This document shows positions 14,652 through 23,583 of a stretch of 26,872 nt of DNA, one piece after another (position 1 is the first letter of the stretch; each line of letters starts with the position of its first letter). The DNA lies in contig JBARBG010000024.1 of the NCBI GenBank assembly GCA_049792815.1, positions 1 to 26,872 on the forward strand, read 5' to 3'. Made by a program: the position numbers and the translations under genes. This DNA comes from DAIDKA01 sp049792815. GTDB taxonomy: Bacteria > Pseudomonadota > Gammaproteobacteria > Steroidobacterales > Steroidobacteraceae. The notes beneath the pieces were generated by a model, which ran no database searches, was not told the origin of the DNA, and saw nothing but the letters and a program-made list of their open reading frames with translations.

Positions 14652-15806
14652 CTAGCGGCCAGCCAGTACTTCGGCGACTCGGGTGCGCTTGAGCTTAATC
14701 AACGGAAGCACCGAGCTCAAGAGCGCCAGCAGAAGCGCCGCGCCGGTCGACCACACCAGGACGAGTGAAGGAAGACTCGGCGCCAGTATCATGTCGAGGT
14801 TCGATGAAAGCTGCCTTGCTGGCAGCCTGATCAGAATGGCCGCCAGTGCGGTACCTGCAACGCCACCCAGAACACATGGGAATGCTGCTTCCAGGATCAC
14901 CAGGCGCCTGAGCCGCGATTCCCGGAAACCCAGCGCAATCAGGACGGCGAATTCCGGCATCCTCTCATGCACCGAACGGGCAACTGCGTTGGCGACCAGG
15001 AAGAGGATCATGAACAGTCCTGCACCCGCCACACCAAGCATCATGCCAATCCGGTTGATGCTCAAACTGACCTGGGTCTGCCTGTCCTGTTTGACAGGTA
15101 TGGAGTAAGTCGGGGTTGCCGAATTGGCGAACCTCTGGTCAATCGAACGGCTGATCTCGGTGGCCCGCGCGGCGTCCTTGATCGAGATCCAGAAGATGTT
15201 CGCTCTATTCCGTCTTGGCAATGGGGCCGTGTTGTCCAGATATTTCAGGTTCCCCCAGATCATTCCCTGGCCCCATTGGGGATCTTCGGGCACCACCGCC
15301 TGCACCTGGAAGTCATAGGTTTTGCCTCCCTCTTCCAGCGGCGTTGTGACCGGAAAGCTGTCGCGTGCCTTCAGTCCATATTTCTCCGCCACCTTCCGGC
15401 TGACAAGCACCGCGGTCGGCGTGGAAAACAGCAGTTTCCATTGCGCGGCAGTGATGGGTGCGTCCGGTCGGCTATCACGCATTCCCTCGTTCACCAGAAG
15501 AATGTAGTCCCCTGGTCCGCGCTGACTGCTATCCACCTGGTTCAAAGCACCCACCGCGCTGACGCCTTCCATCCGTTCAATCTGAGAGCCCACGGCGATT
15601 GGCATTCCGTAGTACGGCTGGTTCACGTAGCGGGGCAAGACAAATATCTGATCCAGCCTCGCCGAATCGAGCATCTGTGTCTTGGATTCATAAAGCCCGA
15701 TCATCAGCCCGAAGAGCATGAACGCAGCGGTGGTGGCGCCCGTCGTGAGCAGGCTTGCCGCCGGTTTGCGCCATAGGGCCGCCCATACCAGAACAAAAGA
15801 TTTCAC
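14652..15806 (-). CDS. FtsX/MacB-type ABC permease, first of two
   Basis: 384 residues from a GTG that overlaps the ATPase stop as GTGA; the frame is open further up but that part runs through the ATPase gene. Layout: one membrane segment near residues 15-36, a periplasmic domain of about 210 residues, and three C-terminal segments, with RMPEFAVLIALGF as the coupling loop. The periplasmic domain would transmit ATP hydrolysis to the membrane-fusion protein, as described for MacB mechanotransmission. No ATPase domain is fused, unlike MacB itself. Confidence 0.88.
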   Translation of the reverse strand: MKSFVLVWAALWRKPAASLLTTGATTAAFMLFGLMIGLYESKTQMLDSARLDQIFVLPRYVNQPYYGMPIAVGSQIERMEGVSAVGALNQVDSSQRGPGDYILLVNEGMRDSRPDAPITAAQWKLLFSTPTAVLVSRKVAEKYGLKARDSFPVTTPLEEGGKTYDFQVQAVVPEDPQWGQGMIWGNLKYLDNTAPLPRRNRANIFWISIKDAARATEISRSIDQRFANSATPTYSIPVKQDRQTQVSLSINRIGMMLGVAGAGLFMILFLVANAVARSVHERMPEFAVLIALGFRESRLRRLVILEAAFPCVLGGVAGTALAAILIRLPARQLSSNLDMILAPSLPSLVLVWSTGAALLLALLSSVLPLIKLKRTRVAEVLAGR

Positions 15807-16498
15807 ACCCCCATACCCATCGGCGTCATCGAGAGACTTCCCTTGTCCAGATGAACCTGTCGCGTCGCGTATTCCGCGGCCCATGGGTCGTGCGTCACCA
15901 TGACGATGGTCTTGCCGTGCTTGCGGTTCAGCAGTTGCAGCAATTCAAGGATTGACGCCGATGATTCGCGATCGAGATCGCCGGTCGGCTCATCGCAGAT
16001 GAGCAGCGTCGGATCGGCCACAATGGCGCGGGCAATGGCCACTCGTTGCTGCTGGCCGCCGCTGAGCTCTCCCGGCTTGTGTTTTGCGCGGTCCGTGAGA
16101 CCTACAAGGTCCAACGCCGCTTCGACACGGCGCCGGCGCTCGGCGGTAGACAATCTGGTCAGGAACAGTGCGACTTCGATATTCCGCTCCGCGGACAGCG
16201 CCGGTAGCAAATAGTAGAACTGGAAGACGAAGCCAACATGTTTCGCGCGCCAGTCGGCAAGCTGGTTTGACGAAAGCTCACTGAGATTCGCGCCAGCGAC
16301 GATGACCTGTCCTGCGTCGGTACGGTTCAGGCCACCGATGAGGTTCAGCAGGGTCGTCTTACCCGAGCCGGAAGGACCCATCAGGGCCACGAACTCTCCG
16401 GCCTCCACCTGAAAACCGAAGTGATGGAGGACTGCGACCCTTTGGCTGCCGCGCAAGTACCCTTTGGTGACTCCGAGGAGAGAAACGAGGCTAGCCAT
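15803..16498 (-). CDS. ABC transporter ATP-binding protein (MacB/LolD type)
   Basis: 231-residue nucleotide-binding subunit with Walker A GPSGSGKT, Q-loop VFQFYYLLPALSAERN, signature LSGGQQQRVAIARA, Walker B LLICDEPTGDLD and H-loop THD. The Q-loop and signature regions group it with the MacB/LolD/FtsE branch, which works with FtsX-type permeases. It powers the two permeases encoded downstream. The gene lies 34 bases after the membrane-fusion gene and has GGGAAAGG upstream of its ATG. Confidence 0.94.
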   Translation of the reverse strand: MASLVSLLGVTKGYLRGSQRVAVLHHFGFQVEAGEFVALMGPSGSGKTTLLNLIGGLNRTDAGQVIVAGANLSELSSNQLADWRAKHVGFVFQFYYLLPALSAERNIEVALFLTRLSTAERRRRVEAALDLVGLTDRAKHKPGELSGGQQQRVAIARAIVADPTLLICDEPTGDLDRESSASILELLQLLNRKHGKTIVMVTHDPWAAEYATRQVHLDKGSLSMTPMGMGV

Positions 16499-16532
16499 GC
16501 ATGAACCTTTCCCTGTGCGGCAGTCCTCGGCG

Positions 16533-17786
16533 CTACTCAGTCACCTTGATCCTCGCGCCATCTTTCAGCTTTGTGAAGTCCCCAATGGCCACCGTGGTGC
16601 CGGGTTCGAGTCCGGAGAGAATGGTCTGTCCAGTGCTGTCTTTCAGGCCCAACTGTACGGATTTGCGCTGAACCGTATGCCCGTCAACCACATAGACCGT
16701 GCCGCTGTCACCTTCGGTCTGAACGGCCTCCGCCGGAACCACCACCGCGGTGGAGCTGACCGTCGGGGCTGAACTGGTCGCGGCGGGCGACGCATCTTCC
16801 TGGAACGACACGCGAGCGCCCATCTCGGGCAACACCCGGGCGTCCTTCTGCTTGAACGCCACCCGCACTTCCACCGTCGCCTTGGAACGATCGGCGGTGG
16901 GGACGATGGCGATGACCTCGGCCGGTATGTGCCAGTCCGGATAGGCGTTCAACGTGATCGCAGCGGGCTGCTTCGGGTGCACGCGGCTGATGAAGTTCTC
17001 ACTCACATCGACGTCGACTTCCAGCGAGTCCATATCGACGATCTTCGCGACGCCGCCGCCGCCCGAGAACTGCGGCGAGACGATCTCACCGGGCTGTGCG
17101 CTCTTGATCGTGACCACCCCGTCGAAGGGTGAGCGGACGATCGTGTCATCCTGATAGCGCTGGTTCAGAACGACGCTGGCCTTGGCCACAGCCAGATTCT
17201 CTTCGGCCACCGACACGCCTTGAACCGCCGCATCGTAGGTGGTTTTTATGGAATCAAAGGCATCCTGGCTCACCAGTCCCTCCTTCAGCTGCGTCTGGTC
17301 GCGCACGAAGCCCGGCCGAAGATCTGCTTCCGCGACCTTCGCAGCCTCCAAGGCCGCCGTGAGCTGCTTGACCTGCGCCTGTGATTGGTGCAGGGCCGCA
17401 CTGGTCTTTGAGTCATCCAGCTTGGCGAGGATCTGGTCTTTCTTCACTACATCGCCGGCCTGGACGAGCAGTTCGTTGACCTTGTAGATGCTGTTGGCGG
17501 ATACGGAAGCCTGGCGCAACGCGACGACGTAGCCCGAGGCGTCCAACAATGTCCGCCCAACCGCTGGGCCGCTCTGGGTCGGGACAGCCGTGGCGACGGC
17601 GGTTTTGACGGGCACAGCGTCGGCAGCGGAACTGAAGTACCAGACGGCTGCGCCACCTGCCAGCAGCAGGATAATGGCGATCGCGATGCCGATCGGCCAT
17701 CGCCAGCGGCGGCCGGCCACGGTGGTGGCAGGCCCCTCGCCGCGGTCAATTCGCAGCCGCTCCAGCAATTCAGCTCGATCATCCAT
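16533..17786 (-). CDS. Periplasmic membrane-fusion (adaptor) protein
   Basis: 417 residues. A short cytoplasmic N-terminus is followed by an uncleaved inner-membrane anchor (about 29-51), a barrel-sandwich lipoyl half ending in VVKKDQILAKLDDS, an alpha-helical hairpin (about 125-200), the second lipoyl half TIVRSPFDGVVT, then beta-barrel and membrane-proximal domains with VVVPAEAVQ. The combination is that of the HlyD/RND adaptor family such as MacA. It would bridge the FtsX-type permeases and the outer-membrane factor. The outer-membrane gene precedes it by nine bases containing AAGGGG. Confidence 0.92.
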   Translation of the reverse strand: MDDRAELLERLRIDRGEGPATTVAGRRWRWPIGIAIAIILLLAGGAAVWYFSSAADAVPVKTAVATAVPTQSGPAVGRTLLDASGYVVALRQASVSANSIYKVNELLVQAGDVVKKDQILAKLDDSKTSAALHQSQAQVKQLTAALEAAKVAEADLRPGFVRDQTQLKEGLVSQDAFDSIKTTYDAAVQGVSVAEENLAVAKASVVLNQRYQDDTIVRSPFDGVVTIKSAQPGEIVSPQFSGGGGVAKIVDMDSLEVDVDVSENFISRVHPKQPAAITLNAYPDWHIPAEVIAIVPTADRSKATVEVRVAFKQKDARVLPEMGARVSFQEDASPAATSSAPTVSSTAVVVPAEAVQTEGDSGTVYVVDGHTVQRKSVQLGLKDSTGQTILSGLEPGTTVAIGDFTKLKDGARIKVTE

Positions 17787-17795
17787 AGTTGCCCC

Positions 17796-19301
17796 TTACT
17801 GAGCGCCCGGCAAGGTGCCGGCGTCCTTGCGATGCCACCAGCCACCGCCCAGTGCCTGGAACAGCGTGACGGTGTCGGTATAGCGGCCTGCGAGCGCGCG
17901 CACGTAGGCGAGGCGCACCTGCTGATAGGACTGTTGCGCCGTCAGCAGGGTCACGTAGTTCGCGGTGCCGATGTTGTATTGTCTTTGAATGAGATCGAGC
18001 CCCGCCTGGGCGGCGGCGAGCGCATCATATTGCGCACTCAGCGCCTGCGCGTCGTTATCCAGGGCGGTGAGGGTATCCGCGACGTTCTGAAACGCGCCCA
18101 AGACGGTCAACTTGTACTGCGCGCTGGCCTGGTCATAGGCATCCAGCGCCGCACGGCGCCTGGCGCGCAAGGCGCCGCCTTCGAACAGGGGCTGGGTGAT
18201 CTGCCCGCCAATGCTCCAGGCATTGGAACCCGGCTCTAGAAGACTGGCGAAGCGCAGCGCTTCACCGCCAAAGGAACCGCTTAACGTCAGCTGCGGCAGC
18301 ATGTTCGCGGTCGCGATACCGACGGCGGCACTGGCCTGGTGCAAAACGGCGGCCTGGGCGCCTATGTCGGGCCGCTGCGCGACCAGTGAGGAGGGCAGGC
18401 TGACCGGCAGATCCTGAGGCAGCTTCAAATCCGCCAGTTTCAGTTCCGGCGCGGTGGCCTCGTGTGGGAAACGTCCCGTGAGGACCGCCAGCTGGTGCTC
18501 GGTCATCGCAAGCTGCTGTTGCAAGGGCGGCAGCGTGGCGCGTACCGAGGCGAGGCTTGACTGCTGCTGCAGGACATCGGCGCTGGTCTGGCTGCCCAGC
18601 TGCACGCGCCTCTGGATCACGGTCAGCTGCTTCTCCTCCAGCTCAATGATCTGGTGCGTCGCGTCCAACAGATCGCGTGTCGCAGCAAGCTCGATAGCGG
18701 CGGCGGCGACGTTGGATGTCAGGGTGAGATAACTCGCCTCGAGCTGGAAATTCTGGGCGTCGACCCGTGCCTGCAATTGCTCGAGTGTGCGACGTTCGCC
18801 GCCGAACAGATCGAAGGTATAGGAGACGTTGACGTTGGCCTGAAAGATATTGGTAATGAAGCCCGGGAAACCCGGGGCAATGGTGGCGCCGCTGGACTTC
18901 TCGCGATCGGCGAGCCCGGACCCCGTCACACTCGGCACAAAGACCCCGGCCTCCGCCCGAACATTCTCACGGGCCTCGCGCAGAGCGGCCTGCTGGGCAC
19001 TGATGTCGGGATAGTTGGCCATGGCCTGCGAGATGAGCTCATCCAGGGCAGCGGAGCCGAACAGCGTCCACCATTCCCCCGGCAGCTCCTGGCCTGACGC
19101 AAAGCGCTGGGTTTCCCCGCCGACCACACCCGTGGCCACGGTGCTTTTCGGGAGCGCCCCGGGTGCATAGCCCTCGGTGGCCGGTGGCGGTGGCGTGTGG
19201 AAATCCGGACCGACTGCGCAGGCCGACAGCAACAACGCGACCACGAATCCAGATTTTCGACCTACGCCCCGCAGACCCAAGTGCGTGTAATGACCCAACA
19301 C
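17796..19301 (-). CDS. Outer-membrane efflux lipoprotein, NodT/TolC family
   Basis: 501 residues. The N-terminus has a hydrophobic stretch and a lipobox (LLSAC, Cys28), then GPDFHTPPPP, typical of NodT-type lipidated outer-membrane factors. Two repeats of the OEP domain follow, with helical stretches rich in Ala and Gln and the conserved motifs LFGG, AAIELAATRDLLD, LAVLTGRFP and RQYNIGTANYVTLLTAQQSY. It forms the trimeric outer-membrane duct of the tripartite pump. GTG start with AAGGGG six bases upstream. First gene of the efflux operon; the 145 bases before it are relatively AT-rich and probably hold the promoter, but I could not fix one. Confidence 0.92.
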   Translation of the reverse strand: MLGHYTHLGLRGVGRKSGFVVALLLSACAVGPDFHTPPPPATEGYAPGALPKSTVATGVVGGETQRFASGQELPGEWWTLFGSAALDELISQAMANYPDISAQQAALREARENVRAEAGVFVPSVTGSGLADREKSSGATIAPGFPGFITNIFQANVNVSYTFDLFGGERRTLEQLQARVDAQNFQLEASYLTLTSNVAAAAIELAATRDLLDATHQIIELEEKQLTVIQRRVQLGSQTSADVLQQQSSLASVRATLPPLQQQLAMTEHQLAVLTGRFPHEATAPELKLADLKLPQDLPVSLPSSLVAQRPDIGAQAAVLHQASAAVGIATANMLPQLTLSGSFGGEALRFASLLEPGSNAWSIGGQITQPLFEGGALRARRRAALDAYDQASAQYKLTVLGAFQNVADTLTALDNDAQALSAQYDALAAAQAGLDLIQRQYNIGTANYVTLLTAQQSYQQVRLAYVRALAGRYTDTVTLFQALGGGWWHRKDAGTLPGAQ

Positions 19302-19446
19302 CCGAACCCCTTATTCTTTCGATTCATTGCCCAGACCTTATTGGAGCGTATCAAGGTCAGGATGTTCCATCCCATCTTTGCGACCGCGCGGACGATTACC
19401 TATGCCGCAGTGCATTAAAGCCTGGAACCGGGCGCCTGGGAACAAT

Positions 19447-19947
19447 TTATTGAGGGGCCCGCCCTGTGGCGATGAACAGCGTGACGTTGGTTTGTGCGCT
19501 CAAGGGGATTTTCCCGGACTTAGCGCCGTTCATCTGCAGGAAATAAGCGGTGAGCTGCAGGGAGGTCTCGCGGCCGGTATTCTTCGGTGGAAAAGCGCCC
19601 ATGGCATTGGCCACCCGAGCCACATACTCCCGCATCGACTTTGCACCCCAGTGCGCCATGAACCGCGCTCCCGCCAGCGGTGGCACCTGCTCCCCGTTTT
19701 GATCGATGGTCTTGATCATGTTCTCGGGCAGCGAGTTGATGTCGGGAAGTTCGCCAGGCGCGCCCGTACGGCCCTGCATGTTGAACTGGTGGCAAAGGCC
19801 GCAGCTGGATTCGTAGGCGATCTTGCCGGCGCGCGCCTGTTCGGCCGTGAATACGCGTGGCGCCGGGTCGGGCTTTTGTGGCTGGTCTGCGGCACACGCC
19901 AGCGCTACACCGCCCGCGAGCACCATCAGCATGAAACTGCGAATCAT
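19447..19947 (-). CDS. Secreted monohaem cytochrome c
   Basis: 166 residues with a signal peptide (SFMLMVLAGGVALAC) and one haem site CGLCH (Cys49, Cys52, His53). The C-terminal half has PPLAGARFMAHWG and NAMGAFPP; Met116 is the probable distal haem ligand, in the place where related cytochromes have MPPF-like motifs. The pattern resembles cytochromes attached to or paired with PQQ alcohol or sugar dehydrogenases, but no such enzyme is in the window, so the electron partner is unknown. Start fixed by GGAGG six bases before the ATG. It stands alone between the efflux operon and the acyl-CoA dehydrogenase gene. Confidence 0.88.
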   Translation of the reverse strand: MIRSFMLMVLAGGVALACAADQPQKPDPAPRVFTAEQARAGKIAYESSCGLCHQFNMQGRTGAPGELPDINSLPENMIKTIDQNGEQVPPLAGARFMAHWGAKSMREYVARVANAMGAFPPKNTGRETSLQLTAYFLQMNGAKSGKIPLSAQTNVTLFIATGRAPQ

Positions 19948-20090
19948 GATTGGCCTCCCTTGTCGGAGGCACCCTAAACTTGCAAAACGAAGCCTGCTTA
20001 GGTTTGTTACGAAATGAGGGTGCGGCGGGATGAAGGCCGCGATTTCGACAACGATTCAACAGTTGTCAGGTCAACACAGGGCTCCGGAAC

Positions 20091-21869
20091 CTAGATCAGC
20101 GCCGCATCAACGCCCGCAACGGACTCCGATCCATTCGTGACAATCCGCGCGTAGCCCTGTGCACGCGGCAGCAGCTGTCCGATGTAGGCGCGCGCGCTTG
20201 TCAACTTGCTCACGTTGAATGCCTGCCCTGCCTGGGCCGCGTCGGCCCTGACCAATTTCGCGGCCCGCGCCATCAGCCAGCCACCCAGCACAAATCCACA
20301 CATCATCAGATACGGCACGGCGACTGCGAGGCAGCGATCCGGTTCAGTGGCGCCCAGCGCCAGAAGCCTCCCGGTGGCTTCGCGCAGCAGCCTCACGCTG
20401 GCCAGTGCTTCGTAGCACATTGCATCCGAACCGCTCGTGGCGGCGAGTTCCGGTTCGATCTGCGCCAGCAGACCCATCATGGCCGCGCCCTTGTCGCGCA
20501 GCAGCTTGCGGCCGATCAAATCGTTGGCCTGGATGCCGGTGGTACCCTCGTAGATGGATGTGATCCGAACGTCGCGCAACCACTGGGCGGCGCCGGTCTC
20601 CTCGATGAACCCAGTGCCCCCGTGGACCTGGATGCCGGTGCTCGCGAGCTCCACGCCGAACTCGGTGCACCAGCCCTTGACGATGGGGATGAGCAGATCG
20701 CCCTGCGCCTGGGCCTGGGCGCGTACGGCTGGGTCGGAGTGTGATTCGGCCAAATCCAGTTGCCAGGCGGCGTACAGGGTCAGGGCGCGCATGGCCTCGG
20801 TGCCGGCCTTCATTTCCAGCAGCATGCGCTTCACGTCGGGATGTTGAATGATGGGCGCCGCGCCCTTTGCGCCGCTGGTACTTCGGCCCTGGATGCGGCC
20901 ACGCGCGTAATCGGCGGCCTGCTGGAAGGCGCGTTCGGCCACGGCATATCCCTGCAGACCGACGGCAAGACGCGCGGCGTTCATCATGATGAACATGTAT
21001 TCCAGGCCGCGGTTGGCCTCGCCGACCAGATAGCCGGTGGCGCCCTCGCGTTCGCCGAAGGCCATCACGCAGGTGGGACTGGCATGGATGCCCAGCTTGT
21101 GTTCGATCGAAACACAGCGCAGGTCATTGCGCCGGCCCAGCTGACCGTTGTCCCCGACCAGCACCTTCGGCACCAGGAACAGCGAAATACCCCGCACACC
21201 CTCCGGGGCTCCTTCGATCCGCGCCAGCACCATGTGGATGATGTTGTCCGTCAGATCGTGGTCGCCCCAGGTGATGAAGATTTTCTGTCCGAAGAGCCGG
21301 AATTCATCGACCGCGAGGTCACCGCCCTGGGGCACGGCCCGAGTGCGGATCAACGCCAGATCGGATCCGGCCTGCGGCTCGGTGAGCACCATCGTGCCGG
21401 TCCATTCGCCCGTCACCATTTTCGGCAGGTAGCGCTTTTTCAGCTCCGGGGCAGCGGTAATTTCCAGGGCATGGATGGCCCCGTAGGTCAGCATCGGACA
21501 CAGCTTGAAGGCGAGGTTCGCCGATGCCCAGGTCTCCTGGGCGGCCGTGGCCAGCAGCAGCGGCATCCCCTGGCCACCGATGTCGGCCGGCGCCCGCAAC
21601 TGCGGCCAACCGCCCGCAATGAATTGCCGATAGGCCTCGCGAAAGCCCTTGGCCGAGCGCACACCCTGCTCACTCCAGTGCGCGCCTTCCTGGTCGCCGC
21701 TGCGATTGATGGGGTCCAGGACCCCTTCGGCGAAGCGCGCAGATTCGCCGAGTACCGAATCGGCCAGGTCGGCTGAATACTCGGCGTGCGCCGGACAACC
21801 CGCGAGGGGCTGCGCCCCGAGCAACGTATTCAGGACAAATGACAGGTCCTTGAGCGGTGCGCGATACAT
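20091..21869 (-). CDS. Acyl-CoA dehydrogenase, DmdC-like branch
   Basis: 592-residue FAD enzyme that introduces a trans-2 double bond into an acyl-CoA. N-terminus MYRAPLKDLSFVLN and the long C-terminal extension match the branch that includes 3-methylmercaptopropionyl-CoA dehydrogenase (DmdC) and many fatty acyl-CoA dehydrogenases of proteobacteria. The FAD/substrate region is MVLTEPQAGSDL (160-171), and the catalytic Glu441 is in SIYEGTTGIQANDLIGRK. The substrate cannot be decided: several paralogues of this branch act on medium to long chains. Start fixed by GGAGGTG five bases upstream. It lies 15 bases after a LysR regulator gene on the same strand, perhaps in one transcript. Confidence 0.9.
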   Translation of the reverse strand: MYRAPLKDLSFVLNTLLGAQPLAGCPAHAEYSADLADSVLGESARFAEGVLDPINRSGDQEGAHWSEQGVRSAKGFREAYRQFIAGGWPQLRAPADIGGQGMPLLLATAAQETWASANLAFKLCPMLTYGAIHALEITAAPELKKRYLPKMVTGEWTGTMVLTEPQAGSDLALIRTRAVPQGGDLAVDEFRLFGQKIFITWGDHDLTDNIIHMVLARIEGAPEGVRGISLFLVPKVLVGDNGQLGRRNDLRCVSIEHKLGIHASPTCVMAFGEREGATGYLVGEANRGLEYMFIMMNAARLAVGLQGYAVAERAFQQAADYARGRIQGRSTSGAKGAAPIIQHPDVKRMLLEMKAGTEAMRALTLYAAWQLDLAESHSDPAVRAQAQAQGDLLIPIVKGWCTEFGVELASTGIQVHGGTGFIEETGAAQWLRDVRITSIYEGTTGIQANDLIGRKLLRDKGAAMMGLLAQIEPELAATSGSDAMCYEALASVRLLREATGRLLALGATEPDRCLAVAVPYLMMCGFVLGGWLMARAAKLVRADAAQAGQAFNVSKLTSARAYIGQLLPRAQGYARIVTNGSESVAGVDAALI

Positions 21870-21884
21870 TCCACACCTCCTGCG

Positions 21885-22805
21885 TCAGATCTGCGCCAGC
21901 GCCGGAACCACGTTGGCCGCGAGAAAATCCACGAAACACTGCACCCGCGTATCGGCTCCCTGGTTCGCAGGGTACACCGCGTACAGCGGCATGATCTGTG
22001 GCAGCTCCCAGTCGGACAGCAGTAACTTGAGCCGACCCGTTGCCAGCCCCTGCCGACACAGGAATTCCGGCAGCACGCCGATTCCGAGGCCGGCGGCCGT
22101 CGCCGAATGCAGCACGGCCGGATCATTCACGGCCAGCCGCGAGGTCACGCGGATTTCGGCCCGCATGGCGCCACGGACCAGCGTCATGCGAAATTCGGCG
22201 CCCTCGCCTTCAGGGGTCAGCAGGTCGTGCGAGCGCAGCTCATCGGGCCGCTTCGGCGTGCCGCGGCGCTGTAGATACGCAGGCGTGGCACACAGAATTG
22301 CCGGCGGCGCACCCAATAGACAGTGCGCCATGCCCGGCTCTTCACCGGTGCCGGTACGGATGGCGACGTCAACTCCCTTGCCTGAGCCAAGGTCCATGCC
22401 GGACCCTTGGGACTGCAGGTTCACTTCGAGCGGAATGTTGGGAAAGCTTTCCATGAAACGCGGCACCAGGGGCGCGAGCAGGATGCGGCCGTAGGTCGGA
22501 TCGGCCGCGACCCGCAAGGGTCCGGTGGGCGGCGCGAACCAGCGTCCGATTTGCATACGGGCGGCATCGACCTCATCGGCCAGCCGCCGCGCGTGGGGGT
22601 AGATCAACTCACCCGCCTCAGTCAAAGAAAGGCGCCGCGTGGTTCGGTTCAGCACCCGGACCCCCAAGGCAACCTCAAGGTCCGCGACGGCGCGGCTGAC
22701 GGCGGCCTTGGGGACGCCAAGCGCTCGGGCCGCTGCCGAGAATCCATTCAGCTCGACCACCTTCGAAAGGGTGGCCAGTTGTGCTGGCATCCAGAACAGG
22801 CTCAT
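21885..22805 (-). CDS. LysR-type transcriptional regulator
   Basis: 306 residues. Winged helix at about 9-67 with GFSAAARALGVPKAAVSRAV, then a wing with VRVLNRTTRRLSLTEAG, followed by a two-lobe effector-binding domain starting at TGPLRVAAD. The wing closely matches the group of LysR proteins that includes AaeR/DsdC-like and PgaR-like aromatic or stress regulators, but the effector is unknown. It is immediately upstream of the acyl-CoA dehydrogenase gene on the same strand and divergent from the DUF1993 gene; either could be a target. Confidence 0.92.
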   Translation of the reverse strand: MSLFWMPAQLATLSKVVELNGFSAAARALGVPKAAVSRAVADLEVALGVRVLNRTTRRLSLTEAGELIYPHARRLADEVDAARMQIGRWFAPPTGPLRVAADPTYGRILLAPLVPRFMESFPNIPLEVNLQSQGSGMDLGSGKGVDVAIRTGTGEEPGMAHCLLGAPPAILCATPAYLQRRGTPKRPDELRSHDLLTPEGEGAEFRMTLVRGAMRAEIRVTSRLAVNDPAVLHSATAAGLGIGVLPEFLCRQGLATGRLKLLLSDWELPQIMPLYAVYPANQGADTRVQCFVDFLAANVVPALAQI

Positions 22806-22878
22806 TTTGCTTCCAATAAGAGCTATTCAAGTCCCTATTGTTTCATTACTGTGACATAAAAGTACAGGGGAACAAGTG

Positions 22879-22884
22879 TAGAAT
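22879..22884 (+). promoter_or_regulatory. -10 candidate of the DUF1993 gene
   Basis: TAGAAT, one base off consensus, giving a transcript start near 22891 and a leader of about 35 bases with GAGGAG before the ATG. No matching -35 hexamer at 16-18 bases; a GTGACA at 22851 is too far away. Confidence 0.35.
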
Positions 22885-22926
22885 CCGCCGCCTCGCCCTA
22901 GGCCAACCGCATACGAGGAGACCCCG

Positions 22927-23430
22927 ATGCAGATTTCCGTGTACACCATGACGGTCGAGACCTTCCTGCCCATGCTCGCAAACCTCTCAAAGCAGTTGGG
23001 CAAGGCCACTGAATTGGCGACCGCCAAGAAGTTCGACAGCGCGGTTCTGGCCAATGCGCGCCTGGCGCCGGACATGTTTTCGCTCGTCAAGCAGGTACAG
23101 CTGACGACCGATTTTGCGAAGAGCGGCACCGCGCGTCTCGCCGGCGTCGACGTGCCGAAGTTTGAGGACAGCGAGCAGACCATTGCCGAACTGCAGGCGC
23201 GCGTCAAAAAGACGATCGACTTCGTGTCGAGCGTGAAGGCCGACAGTTTCAAGGGCGCCGAGGATCGCGACATCGTGATTCCGATGCGCGACACCAAGCT
23301 GGAGTTCAAAGGCCTCGCATACTTGCGCGATTGGGTGATACCGAATTTCTTTTTCCACGCCACGGCCGCCTATTCGATACTGCGGCACAATGGCGTAGAA
23401 ATCGGCAAGCGCGACTTCCTGCCCGGTTAA
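22927..23430 (+). CDS. DUF1993 family protein
   Basis: 167 residues matching the DUF1993 pattern: MQISVYTMTVETFLPMLANL at the start, a middle LTTDFAKSG segment, and a C-terminal FFFHATAAYSILRHNGV with GKRDFLPG. The family is of unknown function and looks helical, like the DinB-type four-helix bundles; the histidine near the C-terminus would fit a metal ligand there, which is inference. Ribosome binding site GAGGAG seven bases before the ATG. Divergent from the LysR gene, the most likely regulator by position. Confidence 0.85.
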   Translation: MQISVYTMTVETFLPMLANLSKQLGKATELATAKKFDSAVLANARLAPDMFSLVKQVQLTTDFAKSGTARLAGVDVPKFEDSEQTIAELQARVKKTIDFVSSVKADSFKGAEDRDIVIPMRDTKLEFKGLAYLRDWVIPNFFFHATAAYSILRHNGVEIGKRDFLPG

Positions 23431-23480
23431 GTCAGATACAAAACCGTCTTAAGTCCTAAACGCTGGCGGTTATGACAAGA

Positions 23481-23505
23481 GCGGGGCGTGCGGTGCGCGC
23501 CCCGC
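23481..23505. terminator. GC-rich hairpin after the DUF1993 gene
   Basis: GCGGGGCG and CGCCCCGC pair, and the stem extends by a G-T wobble and two pairs to a three-base loop. It lies 50 bases after the DUF1993 stop. There is no U tract, so termination is uncertain; a strong stem alone may only protect the RNA end. It also argues against the upstream GTG at 23488 as a start for the next gene. Confidence 0.35.
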
Positions 23506-23583
23506 TGCAATCAGAATCACAGAACGCGAGCGGCGTCACGCTGTCGCCACAAAGAGACTGCCACCCTAGGGCCAGATACCGGG

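Noticed and set aside
20760..21776. 338-codon plus-strand open frame
   Set aside because: Antisense to the acyl-CoA dehydrogenase; no domain, rich in His and Gln like the other shadows.
23488..23583. GTG start at 23488 for the GAF-EAL protein
   Set aside because: The GTG lies in a strong GC-rich hairpin, and the added 32 residues (CRHKETATLG) do not look like a protein start; 23584 is more plausible.
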